DNA of 64,000 bases from Tepidanaerobacter acetatoxydans_A (GTDB lineage: Bacteria > Bacillota > Thermosediminibacteria > Thermosediminibacterales > Tepidanaerobacteraceae): assembly GCA_022840405.1 (NCBI GenBank), contig JALHJR010000007.1, forward strand, positions 1-64,000, read 5' to 3'. Made by a program: the position numbers and the translations under genes. Under the pieces are notes generated by a model. That model made no database searches, was not told where the DNA came from, and saw only the letters and a program-made list of their open reading frames with translations. Shown here piece by piece: positions 46,123 through 55,610 of the stretch. Within the stretch, counting starts at the first letter, position 1, and every line of letters starts with the position of its first letter.

Positions 46123-46146
46123 TAAGATATCTTTAGGATGATGGTA

Positions 46147-46191
46147 AAGTTCTAAGATTGAGTCTTTTTCTTCAATCTTAGAACTTTTTTT
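46147..46191 (+). terminator. riboswitch-controlled intrinsic terminator
   Basis: AAGTTCTAAGATTGA pairs perfectly with TCAATCTTAGAACTT and is followed by a T run. It lies between the B12 box and the cobT start, as expected for a transcriptional OFF switch. Confidence 0.92.
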
Positions 46192-46253
46192 GTTCATCCA
46201 AATACTTAGTTAAATTAAATCTATGATTTAAATCTTATTGAGGAGGAAGTTTT

Positions 46254-47309
46254 ATGACCAAATTTGAACAAACCTTACAACAAATTAAACCTCTAGATGA
46301 AGAGGTTATGGAAAAAACTCAGGCACGCCTGGATGACCTGACAAAACCTGTCGGAAGCTTGGGTATGTTAGAAAATATCGCAAAGCAAATTGCCGGTATA
46401 ACAGGCAACGTGGTCCCTGAATTGCCAAAAAAGGCTGCAATTTTAATGGCAGGAGACCATGGTATCGTTAAAGAAGGGGTAGCACCTTTCCCGCAGGAGG
46501 TAACACCTCAAATGGTACTTAATTTTGTAAATGGCGGAGCTGCCATGAGCGTACTAACACGACATGAAAATGCTAAATTGTATGTGGTTGACATTGGCGT
46601 AGCTTCAGATTTGCCTGATGTGCCAAACATCATCAAGAGGAAAGTAGCATATGGAACGAAAAACATGGCTGAGGAACCAGCTATGACTTATGAAGAAGCA
46701 ACTCAAGCTGTAGAAGTAGGAATTGATATTGCTGAAATGGTTATTAGGAAAGGTGCCGGAATAATAGCTATTGGCGAAATGGGTATCGGAAACACCAGTC
46801 CCAGTTCTGCCATTATTGCTACTTATAGCAATCTTCCGGTTAAAAATGTAGTAGGGAGAGGTACCGGAGTAGATGATGGAAAATTGAAAATAAAAATAGC
46901 TGCTATTGAAAAAGCTTTAACTGTAAATAAACCAAATCCTAAAAACCCCCTGGATGTCCTATCAAAGGTAGGCGGTTTGGAAATCGCCGGACTTACCGGA
47001 GTTATACTAGCTTGTGCCGCAAACCGAGTTCCGGTTATAATTGATGGATTTATTTCCGGAGCTGCCGCAGTTATAGCAAAAAAAATGTCACCATTAGCTG
47101 TAAACTACATGTTAGGCTCACATCTTTCAGAAGAACCCGGACACAAGATAATTCTGGACTTTTTAGGCATCAAGCCAATACTAATGATGAATATGCGATT
47201 AGGAGAGGGTACCGGTGCAGCTCTTGCAATGAACGTGATAGATGCAAGCCTAAAAATATTAAAGGAAATGTCAACATTTAGTGAAGCTGGTGTTTCAAAC
47301 AAACTGTAA
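46254..47309 (+). CDS. cobT: nicotinate-nucleotide-dimethylbenzimidazole phosphoribosyltransferase
   Basis: A 351-residue enzyme that makes alpha-ribazole phosphate, the lower ligand of cobalamin. Conserved motifs are DDLTKPVGSLGMLE, AGDHGIVKEGVAPFPQEVT, IGEMGIGNTSPSSAI and the C-terminal RLGEGTGAALA with the catalytic Glu. GAGGAGG precedes the ATG. It is a single cobalamin gene here, controlled by the riboswitch; the rest of the pathway must lie elsewhere. Confidence 0.97.
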   Translation: MTKFEQTLQQIKPLDEEVMEKTQARLDDLTKPVGSLGMLENIAKQIAGITGNVVPELPKKAAILMAGDHGIVKEGVAPFPQEVTPQMVLNFVNGGAAMSVLTRHENAKLYVVDIGVASDLPDVPNIIKRKVAYGTKNMAEEPAMTYEEATQAVEVGIDIAEMVIRKGAGIIAIGEMGIGNTSPSSAIIATYSNLPVKNVVGRGTGVDDGKLKIKIAAIEKALTVNKPNPKNPLDVLSKVGGLEIAGLTGVILACAANRVPVIIDGFISGAAAVIAKKMSPLAVNYMLGSHLSEEPGHKIILDFLGIKPILMMNMRLGEGTGAALAMNVIDASLKILKEMSTFSEAGVSNKL

Positions 47310-47343
47310 ATTAAATAGCAGCCCGTAATTATTTCAAATTATT

Positions 47344-47391
47344 AAGTAATCCCTGTGCTTAAGCTACTTGGCAAGGGATTACTTTTTACTT
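47344..47391 (+). terminator. terminator after cobT
   Basis: AAGTAATCCC and GGGATTACTT form a 10-bp stem with a 21-nt loop followed by TTTACTTT, 35 nt past the cobT stop codon. Confidence 0.75.
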
Positions 47392-47534
47392 TATAGAACC
47401 AATATTGCTTTTAAATGTGGATAAAATAACTCTGGTGATTCTTTTTTGAGCAGCTCTTTATTTTCCTTATTGAGTATTATATAATTTACAATAATAAACA
47501 ATAAAACCAAAAAAGTTTTTACGGGGGAATGTCT

Positions 47535-47897
47535 ATGTTTTTCTTTGGCATCTTTGGAATTCAGCAAAAGGACCGTCCTGTAAAAGAATTCGATAATATT
47601 ATTTGTCCCGAGTGCGGAAAGCTTACCCGAGCAGAACTCAGAGAATCATTTACATATTTTCACTTCTTTTTTATACCGATATTCAAGTGGAATAAACAAT
47701 ATTTTCTTCAGCTTAGATGCTGTGGCAGTATATATACTGTAAATCAGGACTATGTAAGAGAACTTCAGCATGGAGATAGTGTAGATTTTGACCGGTTACA
47801 AAAAATGCAAATGCCAAACAATATTTGTCCTCACTGTGGAAGCTTCATAAATCCGAATTTTGCTTATTGCCCTTTTTGCGGACAAAAGCTTTCTTAA
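47535..47897 (+). CDS. zinc-ribbon domain protein
   Basis: A 120-residue protein with two predicted zinc sites. The N-terminal half has a hydrophobic FFFGIFGI start, CPECGK and, after FFFIPIF, CCG, the zinc_ribbon_15 pattern. The C-terminal third has CPHCG...CPFCGQKL, a zinc ribbon 2. The ATG at 47535 is chosen because GGGGG lies 7 nt upstream. Function is unknown. It ends 4 nt inside the convergent dapB. Confidence 0.82.
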   Translation: MFFFGIFGIQQKDRPVKEFDNIICPECGKLTRAELRESFTYFHFFFIPIFKWNKQYFLQLRCCGSIYTVNQDYVRELQHGDSVDFDRLQKMQMPNNICPHCGSFINPNFAYCPFCGQKLS

Positions 47898-48649
47898 TGA
47901 CTCAGGCTGCTTATCAAATCTTGCATGATGTAGTAACCGGGTTTTTGTTGGGCAATAAATCTAATAACTTTTATAGCTCCATTTGCCAAAACTTTTCTTG
48001 ATGTCAGCTTATGAGAAATTTCTACGGTTTCATCTTCACCTATAAAAAACACCGTATGTTCTCCTACTAAATTGCCGCCCCGAATTGCATGAATACCAAT
48101 TTCATTTTTATCGCGTTTTTTTCTTATATCAGCTCTGTTATATACATAGTATACATCCTTACGAACTTCTTTAATGCCATTGGCAATCATAAGTGCAGTT
48201 CCACTGGGTGCATCAATTTTTTGATTGTGATGTTTTTCAATAATTTCAATATCATGATCCGATAAAATCTCTGCAGCTTGCTTAGCTAAGCTCAAAAGCA
48301 GAGAAATACCTAAACACATATTATGTGAAACAAATACAGGTACAGTCCTTGCAGCATTATAAAGCAATTCTATATGCTCTTCTTCAAGACCTGTGGTACC
48401 CACTGCCAAAGCAACACCTTTAGCGGCAGCATAATCAGTAAGTTGTTTTATAGCAGAAGGATTGGAGAAATCTATTATTACATCCGGAATTTCCGGAATT
48501 TTAAACAGGTCATCATAAATGACTAAATCTCCTTCATTATAGGCTATATCAAAACCTGCTATTGCTTTCATATCATTATAATTTCTTATTAACTGAATTA
48601 CAGTTTTCCCCATTTTGCCTTGAGCACCGCTTACAACTACTTTTATCAT
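47894..48649 (-). CDS. dapB: 4-hydroxy-tetrahydrodipicolinate reductase
   Basis: A 251-residue NAD(P)H-dependent enzyme of lysine and diaminopimelate synthesis. The nucleotide-binding start is VVVSGAQGKMGKTV; the catalytic EKHHNQKIDAPSGTA and GIHAIRGGNLVGEH are intact. It stands alone, convergent with the zinc-ribbon gene. Its product also feeds dipicolinate and cell-wall synthesis in spore formers. Confidence 0.97.
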   Translation of the reverse strand: MIKVVVSGAQGKMGKTVIQLIRNYNDMKAIAGFDIAYNEGDLVIYDDLFKIPEIPDVIIDFSNPSAIKQLTDYAAAKGVALAVGTTGLEEEHIELLYNAARTVPVFVSHNMCLGISLLLSLAKQAAEILSDHDIEIIEKHHNQKIDAPSGTALMIANGIKEVRKDVYYVYNRADIRKKRDKNEIGIHAIRGGNLVGEHTVFFIGEDETVEISHKLTSRKVLANGAIKVIRFIAQQKPGYYIMQDLISSLSH

Positions 48650-48977
48650 GTTAAAAAAACCTCCAATTTACATATTAATAGATTAATAATATGATTCCTA
48701 CCGTAAAAAGTGAATTTTAGCCCAGAAATGTCAATATATTGTTTTAGATTTAATAAAAACGCTATATGTTGAGCATCAATTTGAGAAAACAGGGTTTTTA
48801 CATTAGAATCATAATATATATTATGTGTAATAATACCATTTGGCTTCAAGTTATTCAATTATATTTTTTATAATTTTATGCTCATATTTTTTATTACCTA
48901 GAAGAAGGAATTACTGGTTTTTTGTCGAATAATATATTAATAGAAACTATAACTATTATCAAAAAGGGAGGCAAACA

Positions 48978-49514
48978 ATGATGGAATTAAAAGGTTCTAA
49001 AACCGAAAAAAATCTTCTAGAAGCCTTTGCAGGTGAATCCATGGCCCGCAACAAATATAATTTTTTTGCTTCAATAGCAAAAAAAGAGGGCTATGAACAA
49101 ATAATGGGTGTTTTTCAGGAAACCGCTGACAATGAAAAGGAACACGCCAAAATGTGGGCTAAATATCTGGGATTAATCGGCGACACCAAAAAAAATCTTG
49201 AAGAGGCAGCAAAAGGTGAAAACTATGAGTGGTCGGATATGTACAAAGAATTTGCCGAAACAGCTAGAGAAGAGGGGTTTAATGATATAGCAGCACATTT
49301 TGAAAAAGTTGCGGAAGTTGAAGCAGAACATGAGAAAAGATATTTAAAACTGCTTTCTAGATTACAAGATGGAACTGTCTTTAAGCGTTCCGAACCTATC
49401 AAATGGCGCTGCCGCAATTGCGGTTACATTTATGAAGGTACTGAGCCGCCTGAAATATGTCCTGCTTGTGCACATCCAAAGGCGTTTTACGAGCCTGCAG
49501 CATTTAATTATTAA
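48978..49514 (+). CDS. rubrerythrin
   Basis: A 178-residue peroxide reductase for anaerobes. The N-terminal four-helix domain has the di-iron Glu/His ligands in LLEAFAGESMARNKY, ETADNEKEHAK and EVEAEHEKRY. The C-terminal rubredoxin-like domain has CRNCGYIY and CPACAHPK. GGGAGG lies before the ATG. Monocistronic, ended by a strong palindrome. Confidence 0.97.
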   Translation: MMELKGSKTEKNLLEAFAGESMARNKYNFFASIAKKEGYEQIMGVFQETADNEKEHAKMWAKYLGLIGDTKKNLEEAAKGENYEWSDMYKEFAETAREEGFNDIAAHFEKVAEVEAEHEKRYLKLLSRLQDGTVFKRSEPIKWRCRNCGYIYEGTEPPEICPACAHPKAFYEPAAFNY

Positions 49515-49548
49515 ATTTAAAAGCCTCCGATCGGAGGCTTTTAAATTT
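49513..49548. terminator. bidirectional terminator palindrome after rubrerythrin
   Basis: An 18-bp perfect inverted repeat with core AAAAGCCTCCGA, flanked by AT-rich ends. It ends the rubrerythrin transcript and lies downstream of the convergent purD. Confidence 0.85.
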
Positions 49549-49615
49549 CATGCACGGTTTATTGTAAATATTTACAAATAAATTTAGAAATCATTATTAA
49601 ATTAATTATTTACTC

Positions 49616-50869
49616 TTAGAGACCAATGTCTTTTCTGTAATGCATGCCATCAAAATATATCTTTGAAACAGATTTATAAACTAATTCACGAGCATCTTGT
49701 ACGTCTTTCCCCAAAGCTGTTACTCCTAGAACTCTCCCGCCTGCCGTAACAATTTCACCATTTTTCAAGGCTGTACCTGCATGAAATACTATACTTCCGT
49801 TTTTTTCGGCATCTGCTAGACCTCTTATGGGTTTACCTGTTTCATAGGAACCCGGATAGCCTCCGGATGCTATAACCACGCATACTGCAGCTTCTTGCTT
49901 CCACTCTATTTTAGTATTTAGTAAATTTCCATTTATTACGGATTCTACAATATCTACCAGATCCGTTTTAAGTCGAGGAATTACCACTTGAGTCTCAGGG
50001 TCACCAAACCGGCAGTTATATTCCAAGACTTTGGGGCCAGACTTTGTAAGAATAAGCCCGGTATATAAAATTCCTTTAAATGGTATACCTTCACTAGCCA
50101 TAGCATCAACAGTCCGCTGAATAATGTCATGTTCTACAGTTTTTGCTAATTCTAAGGTATAAGCCGGGGCAGGCGAAACTGCTCCCATACCCCCGGTATT
50201 CGGGCCTTCATTATTATCAAAAACTCTCTTGTGGTCGCGACTGCTCACCATTGGAACAGCCACTTTGCCATCACAAAAAGCAAGCACTGTCACTTCAGGA
50301 CCTTCTAAATACTCTTCGATAACTACACGCGATCCGGATTCCCCAAAGGCTCTATCGATCATTATGCTCTTAACTGCTTCTTTGGCAGTATCCCTATCAT
50401 GTGCAATAATAACTCCCTTACCTGCCGCTAGACCCTCGGCTTTAACAACTAGAGGCATTTGGGCAGTATTTATATAATCCGCAGCATCCTGAGCCCTTTC
50501 AAAGACTCGATAGTCAGCTGTCGGGATTTTATACTTTTTCATTAAGTCCTTTGAAAATACTTTACTACCTTCTATTTGAGCTGCTGCTTTACTGGGACCG
50601 AAAATACCCAGTCCCCTGCTTTCAAATTCATCGACTATACCTGCCACCAATGGTGCTTCCGGACCCACTATTGTCAAATCAATATTATTTTCTTTTGCAA
50701 AATCTGCCAATCTATTTATATCGTTTACCGATATATCAACACAAGTTGCAAGATTTTTAATGCCTGGATTACCTGGAGCAGAGTATACCCGGTCAACCCT
50801 AGGACTTTGAGCAAGCTTCCATACCAACGTGTGTTCTCGACCCCCGCCTCCAACTACAAGGACTTTCAA
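49616..50869 (-). CDS. purD: phosphoribosylamine-glycine ligase
   Basis: A 417-residue ATP-grasp enzyme making glycinamide ribonucleotide. Visible motifs are VVGGGGREHTLVWKL, VVKAEGLAAGKGVIIA, NNEGPNTGGMGAVSPAP and NCRFGDPETQVVIPRL. The start is TTG behind AGGAGGT. It is the last gene of the purine operon. Confidence 0.98.
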   Translation of the reverse strand: MKVLVVGGGGREHTLVWKLAQSPRVDRVYSAPGNPGIKNLATCVDISVNDINRLADFAKENNIDLTIVGPEAPLVAGIVDEFESRGLGIFGPSKAAAQIEGSKVFSKDLMKKYKIPTADYRVFERAQDAADYINTAQMPLVVKAEGLAAGKGVIIAHDRDTAKEAVKSIMIDRAFGESGSRVVIEEYLEGPEVTVLAFCDGKVAVPMVSSRDHKRVFDNNEGPNTGGMGAVSPAPAYTLELAKTVEHDIIQRTVDAMASEGIPFKGILYTGLILTKSGPKVLEYNCRFGDPETQVVIPRLKTDLVDIVESVINGNLLNTKIEWKQEAAVCVVIASGGYPGSYETGKPIRGLADAEKNGSIVFHAGTALKNGEIVTAGGRVLGVTALGKDVQDARELVYKSVSKIYFDGMHYRKDIGL

Positions 50870-50956
50870 GCGTGCTACCTCCTTTTACTAAGCAGTTTAT
50901 TAATATGCGTATAAGCGGGCGGTCAAAGAAAGGCCGCCCATACATATGCTACTGAA

Positions 50957-52519
50957 TTAATGTTTGAAATGCCGCATTCCTGTAAAGACCATGGCAATGT
51001 CGTTGGCATCTGCTGCTTTAATAGAATCTTCATCGCGCAATGAGCCTCCCGGCTGAATAATAGCCGTTATTCCAGCATCTGCTGCTGCCTCTACCACATC
51101 AGAGAAGGGGAAGAATGCATCTGAGGCTAACACTGCACCTTTGGCCTTGTCACCTGCATGAGCAATACTTTGCTCTGTCGGCCAAATCCTGTTAACCTGC
51201 CCTGCACCGACACCGACAGTAATAAGGTCTTTTGCTAAAACTATGGCATTAGATTTTACATGCTTTACAACCTTCCAACCAAAGAGCAGGTCTTTCATCT
51301 CCTTATCAGATGGAGCACGCTTTGTCACAACTTTTAAATCACTTTCATCAAAATCTTTTATATCCAGCTCTTGAACTAACAAACCTCCTGACACTTTTTT
51401 CATATCTAAGCCGAAATCGGATTTATTATCAAAATCTACTTCCAATATCCGTAGATTTTTCTTTGTCTTCAATATTTCCAGAGCTTCAGGTTCATATCCC
51501 GGTGCAATTACAATTTCCAAGAATATCTTAACCAATTCTTCAGCCGTCCGGGCATCCACAGGTCTATTTAATGCCACAATCCCACCAAAAATTGATACAG
51601 GATCAGCTGCATATGCCTTAACATAAGCATCATAAATATTATCACTGCATGCCACACCGCAAGGATTTGTGTGCTTTAAGCCTACCGCTGCCGGCATATC
51701 AAACTCCCTAACTGCCTTAAGTGCAGCATCTGCATCATTTATGTTGTTGAATGATAATTCCTTACCTCCAAGCTGTTTAGCACCGGCTAATGTGCCAGAA
51801 TGCCTTCCTATTTCACCATAAAAAGCCGCCTTTTGATGAGGATTTTCCCCATAGCGCAGATCTTGAATTTTTTCGTACGCCAAAGTAAGATTCTCTGGAA
51901 ACTCTGTAATTGCTAAATCAGCAGGTTCATCAGCTAAAATCTGTTTTTCCAAATACCCTGAAATCAAAGCATCATAATGGGCTGTATGCTCAAAAACCTT
52001 GCAAGCCAGCTTAATTCGCTGCTTACCGTCGATATTACCTTTCTTTTTCAGTTCATCCAGTATAAGTGGATAATCTTCAGGGTCCACAACGACAACCACG
52101 TCCTTATGGTTTTTGGCTGCAGAACGCAGCATCGACGGACCACCGATATCTATATTTTCGATAGCCTCCTCCAAAGTTACGCCTGGCTTTTCGATGGTTT
52201 GTTTAAATGGATAAAGATTTATAGCTACAAGGTCAATAGGTTCTATGCCCAGCTTTGATATTTGCTGCATATGTTCATCATTGTCCCTTCTAGCCAGTAT
52301 TCCGCCATGGATCTTGGGATGGAGGGTTTTAACCCGACCATCGAGGATTTCCGGAAATCCGGTAACATCGGACACAGCGGTAACTTTTATACCTGCTTCT
52401 TGTAAGGCCTTAGCTGTGCCTCCTGTAGAGAGTATCTCCACTCCTAATTCAAGAAGGCCTCTTGCAAATTCTACTAGGCCCTCTTTATTTGAAACTGATA
52501 TTAGAGCTCGCTTAATCAT
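50957..52519 (-). CDS. purH: AICAR formyltransferase / IMP cyclohydrolase
   Basis: A 520-residue bifunctional enzyme for the last two steps to IMP. The N-terminal MGS-like cyclohydrolase part begins RALISVSNKEGLVEFA and includes ILDGRVKTLHPKIHGG. The formyltransferase part has GLKHTNPCGVA and FFPFSDVVEAAADAGI. It overlaps purN by 4 nt. Confidence 0.98.
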   Translation of the reverse strand: MIKRALISVSNKEGLVEFARGLLELGVEILSTGGTAKALQEAGIKVTAVSDVTGFPEILDGRVKTLHPKIHGGILARRDNDEHMQQISKLGIEPIDLVAINLYPFKQTIEKPGVTLEEAIENIDIGGPSMLRSAAKNHKDVVVVVDPEDYPLILDELKKKGNIDGKQRIKLACKVFEHTAHYDALISGYLEKQILADEPADLAITEFPENLTLAYEKIQDLRYGENPHQKAAFYGEIGRHSGTLAGAKQLGGKELSFNNINDADAALKAVREFDMPAAVGLKHTNPCGVACSDNIYDAYVKAYAADPVSIFGGIVALNRPVDARTAEELVKIFLEIVIAPGYEPEALEILKTKKNLRILEVDFDNKSDFGLDMKKVSGGLLVQELDIKDFDESDLKVVTKRAPSDKEMKDLLFGWKVVKHVKSNAIVLAKDLITVGVGAGQVNRIWPTEQSIAHAGDKAKGAVLASDAFFPFSDVVEAAADAGITAIIQPGGSLRDEDSIKAADANDIAMVFTGMRHFKH

Positions 52520-53157
52520 TGCGAATCCTCCTTGCTGATTATTTTGACCCTACGGCCATTAATTTCTAATCTACCTTCGGCAAATAGTTTTATTGCTTCT
52601 GGGTATATTCTGTGCTCCTCTTCTAACACCCGTGCTGCCAAAGTTTCAACAGTATCATCATCCTTAACGGGTACAGCCCTTTGTAAAATGATAGGACCTG
52701 TATCAGCCCCTTCATCTACAAAATGAACTGTTACTCCGGTTAGCTTTACACCGTAATCCAGCACGGCTTTATGCACTTTTTCGCCATAAAATCCTTCACC
52801 GCAAAAAGCCGGTATGAGAGATGGATGAATATTCATGATTTTACCTTGAAAAGCCCGGACAAAATGTGGAGATAGGACTCTGATATATCCTGCCAGTATG
52901 ACTAAATCCACATTATAGGCATTAAGGATTTTTATGAGTTCATTTTCGTATTCTTCCCTAGTTTTATAATTCTTCGGCAGCACTACCGCTGCAGGAATAT
53001 TGTGTTTCTTTGCCCTTTCCAGGGCATAAACATCTTGCTTGCTGGAAATGACTACAACAACTTCTGCCGGAAGGTAGCCTGCTTCCGCTTTGTCAATGAT
53101 GGATTGCAGGTTGGAACCTCCGCCGGATACCAAAATACCAAGCCTCAGCTTTGGCAA
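52516..53157 (-). CDS. purN: phosphoribosylglycinamide formyltransferase
   Basis: A 213-residue 10-formyl-THF-dependent enzyme. Motifs are GILVSGGGSNLQSI, the catalytic Asn and His in MNIHPSLIPAF and the Asp in VHFVDEGADTGPI. The frame is open to 53202; the TTG at 53157 is preferred because GGGGTGG precedes it and the protein then starts at the usual point. The start overlaps the end of purM by 13 nt. Confidence 0.95.
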   Translation of the reverse strand: MPKLRLGILVSGGGSNLQSIIDKAEAGYLPAEVVVVISSKQDVYALERAKKHNIPAAVVLPKNYKTREEYENELIKILNAYNVDLVILAGYIRVLSPHFVRAFQGKIMNIHPSLIPAFCGEGFYGEKVHKAVLDYGVKLTGVTVHFVDEGADTGPIILQRAVPVKDDDTVETLAARVLEEEHRIYPEAIKLFAEGRLEINGRRVKIISKEDSQ

Positions 53158-54179
53158 AATACCACCCCGCCTTTCCCCATAGATACCTGTCCTATAATCC
53201 AAGCGTTTTCTCCTTGCTCTCTTACAGTATTTAAAATAGTATCGGCATTTTCTTCCGGCGCAACAATTACATACCCTATGCCCATATTAAAAGTCCTATA
53301 CATTTCTTTATCTTCAATCTGCCCTATTTTTTGAATCAAGTGAAATACCGGCGGAATTTCCCAAGACCCCTTATTGATTATAAACTCCATGCCTTCCGGT
53401 AATATGCGCGGTAGGTTTTCTATCAATCCCCCACCAGTAATATGTGCCATACCATGGACATTGAAATCTTCAAGAGATTTAACCGTTTTTGAATATATTT
53501 TTGTAGGTTTTAATAGTTCTTCTCCTAGCGTTTCCCCAAAATCTTCAATATAATCTTCCGGCGAAAGCCCACCTAACTCAAACAATACTTTCCTTGCTAA
53601 GGAATAACCATTGCTGTGAAGACCTGATGATGCAATTCCAATAACAACATCATCTTTTTTTATAGATAAACCATCAATGATTTTAGTTTTATCCACAACT
53701 CCCACAGCAAAGCCTGCAATATCATACTCATCTTCATCATACATTCCTGGCATCTCCGCTGTTTCGCCGCCAAGAAGTGCACATCCGGCCATCTTACAGC
53801 CATCAGCTACACCTTTAACTATATCGGCAACCTTTTCGGGAACAAGTTTTCCAAGTGCAATGTAATCCAGGAAAAATAAGGGTTCCGCACCGTGAACTAA
53901 TATATCATTTACACACATTGCTACACCGTCGATACCTATCGTATCGTGCTTGTCCATCATAAAAGCTATCTTGAGCTTTGTACCGACTCCATCAGTGCCG
54001 GAAACCAGCACAGGTTCTCGGTATTTCTTGACATCAAGTTGAAAAAAGCCGCCAAAACTTCCTAAATTTCCTAACACGCCAGGCCTGAAGGTAGAACGCA
54101 CATGGCCTTTTATGAGCTCGACTGCTCGATTACCCGCGTCCACATCCACTCCGGCATCTTTATAAGTGGCTCTTTTTAT
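53145..54179 (-). CDS. purM: phosphoribosylformylglycinamidine cyclo-ligase, apparent ATA start
   Basis: A 344-residue AIR synthetase. Motifs are FGGFFQLD, VSGTDGVGTKLKIAF, CALLGGETAEMPGMY and MAHITGGGLIENLPR. The conserved beginning YKDAGVDVDAGNR is encoded in frame, yet the only start-type codons there are GTGs inside it; none precedes it after the in-frame TGA at 54186-54188. An ATA at 54177-54179 lies 9 nt after AAGGATG (AAGGATGTGA differs by one base from the ideal AAGGAGGTGA). Initiation there gives the usual family length. A GTG start at 54149 would remove YKDAG and has no ribosome site. Confidence 0.94.
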   Translation of the reverse strand: MKRATYKDAGVDVDAGNRAVELIKGHVRSTFRPGVLGNLGSFGGFFQLDVKKYREPVLVSGTDGVGTKLKIAFMMDKHDTIGIDGVAMCVNDILVHGAEPLFFLDYIALGKLVPEKVADIVKGVADGCKMAGCALLGGETAEMPGMYDEDEYDIAGFAVGVVDKTKIIDGLSIKKDDVVIGIASSGLHSNGYSLARKVLFELGGLSPEDYIEDFGETLGEELLKPTKIYSKTVKSLEDFNVHGMAHITGGGLIENLPRILPEGMEFIINKGSWEIPPVFHLIQKIGQIEDKEMYRTFNMGIGYVIVAPEENADTILNTVREQGENAWIIGQVSMGKGGVVFCQS

Positions 54180-54203
54180 TTTAACTCACATCCTTTTTCA
54201 GAT

Positions 54204-55610
54204 TTAACGTTTTTCAAATACATAACGTTTTCCTTCACGAGGAACCTCAATCGGATATGCTCCCGAAAAACATCCCGTGCAAAATCTCTCACCTGAAAAA
54301 CCTGTAGCCTTCATCAGACCGTCTAAGCTCAAATATCCGAGGCTATCGGCTCCTATATACTGCCTGATTTCTTCTATCTTCCGTTGAGCGCCTATAAGTT
54401 CTTTGCGAGTGGAAGTATCAATGCCAAAATAACAAGAGTGCATAACCGGCGGTGAACTGACGCGAACATGTACTTCTTTAGCTCCAGCTTCTTTTAAAAC
54501 CTTAACTATGAGACCGCTGGTGGTGCCACGCACGATAGAATCATCGACCATTATAAGGCGTTTACCGCGAACGGCTTCCTTTACAGCATTTAGCTTGAGT
54601 TTAACTCCAATTTCCCTTGAGCTCTGAGTAGCTTTAATAAAAGTCCTACCAACATAGCGATTTTTAATAAGCCCGATGCCAAATGGAATCCCGGCGGCTT
54701 CGGCATAGCCCATGGCAGATACCGTTCCTGAATCCGGCACACCTATGACCAAATCAGCCTCAACTGGATGCTCCTTTGCAAGTAGCTTCCCCGCTTCCCA
54801 ACGAGCCATATGAACATTGCTCCCATCAATGGTACTATCAGGTCGTGCAAAGTACACAAATTCAAAAATACACAGTGCCGAACTTGAATTATCTTTATCC
54901 TTTTTGATACTCTTTACTCCATCCTTATTTATAACAATTATTTCTCCGGGCTCTACATCTCTGATAAATTTAGCATCAATAGTATCCAATGCACAGCTTT
55001 CTGATGTAAGAATATATGAATCGTCTTGCTTACCCAGGCACAGCGGTCTGATACCATGCGGATCCCGCATGCCTATTAAGGTATCTTCTGTCATAATAAC
55101 CAATGCATAGGAGCCTTTTATTTTCTCCATACAGATTTCTGCTGCCTTTATAATATCTTCAGAATGTTCCTGCGCAATTAAAAAAGCTACTACTTCACTG
55201 TCTATTTCAGTCTGGAAAGCCACTCCACGTTCTTCCAGCTCTCTACGCAGTTCCTGGGAATTTACCAGATTGCCATTATGAGCTACAGCTAAAGAACCTT
55301 TTTTGTACCGAACTACAAGAGGTTGAGAATTAATAAGAGTGTTGGCTTCCGTGGTTGAGTATCTCACATGACCTACACCTATGTGCCCAGACAGTTCGTC
55401 TAGTATCTCATCATTAAACACTTCAGAAACTAAGCCCATTGCTTTATGATATTTTATACCGCTGCCTGAAGTTACTGCAATTCCAGCGCTTTCCTGGCCT
55501 CGATGCTGCAGTGCATAAAGACCGTAAAATATATTGCGCCCGAGAGTAACATCTTTTTGTGGATTGTATATACCAAAAACACCGCAGGCTTCTTTTAGTT
55601 TATCGCTCAT
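54204..55610 (-). CDS. purF: amidophosphoribosyltransferase
   Basis: A 468-residue enzyme for the first purine step. The N-terminal glutaminase nucleophile is the Cys in KEACGVFGIYN, exposed after an 8-residue propeptide is removed. ALQHRGQESAGIA follows. The transferase site has MVDDSIVRGTTS. The C-terminal CTGC is part of the Fe-S cluster ligands of the Bacillus type. Unlike PurQ here, its catalytic Cys is present. Confidence 0.98.
   Translation of the reverse strand: MSDKLKEACGVFGIYNPQKDVTLGRNIFYGLYALQHRGQESAGIAVTSGSGIKYHKAMGLVSEVFNDEILDELSGHIGVGHVRYSTTEANTLINSQPLVVRYKKGSLAVAHNGNLVNSQELRRELEERGVAFQTEIDSEVVAFLIAQEHSEDIIKAAEICMEKIKGSYALVIMTEDTLIGMRDPHGIRPLCLGKQDDSYILTSESCALDTIDAKFIRDVEPGEIIVINKDGVKSIKKDKDNSSSALCIFEFVYFARPDSTIDGSNVHMARWEAGKLLAKEHPVEADLVIGVPDSGTVSAMGYAEAAGIPFGIGLIKNRYVGRTFIKATQSSREIGVKLKLNAVKEAVRGKRLIMVDDSIVRGTTSGLIVKVLKEAGAKEVHVRVSSPPVMHSCYFGIDTSTRKELIGAQRKIEEIRQYIGADSLGYLSLDGLMKATGFSGERFCTGCFSGAYPIEVPREGKRYVFEKR

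Noticed and set aside
48646..48858. 70-residue minus-strand open frame upstream of dapB
   Set aside because: It has no recognisable motif and no clear ribosome site, and it fills the AT-rich dapB leader; probably chance.
48930..48965. PerR-box-like AT palindrome before rubrerythrin
   Set aside because: The match to the Per box consensus is poor and could be chance in AT-rich sequence.
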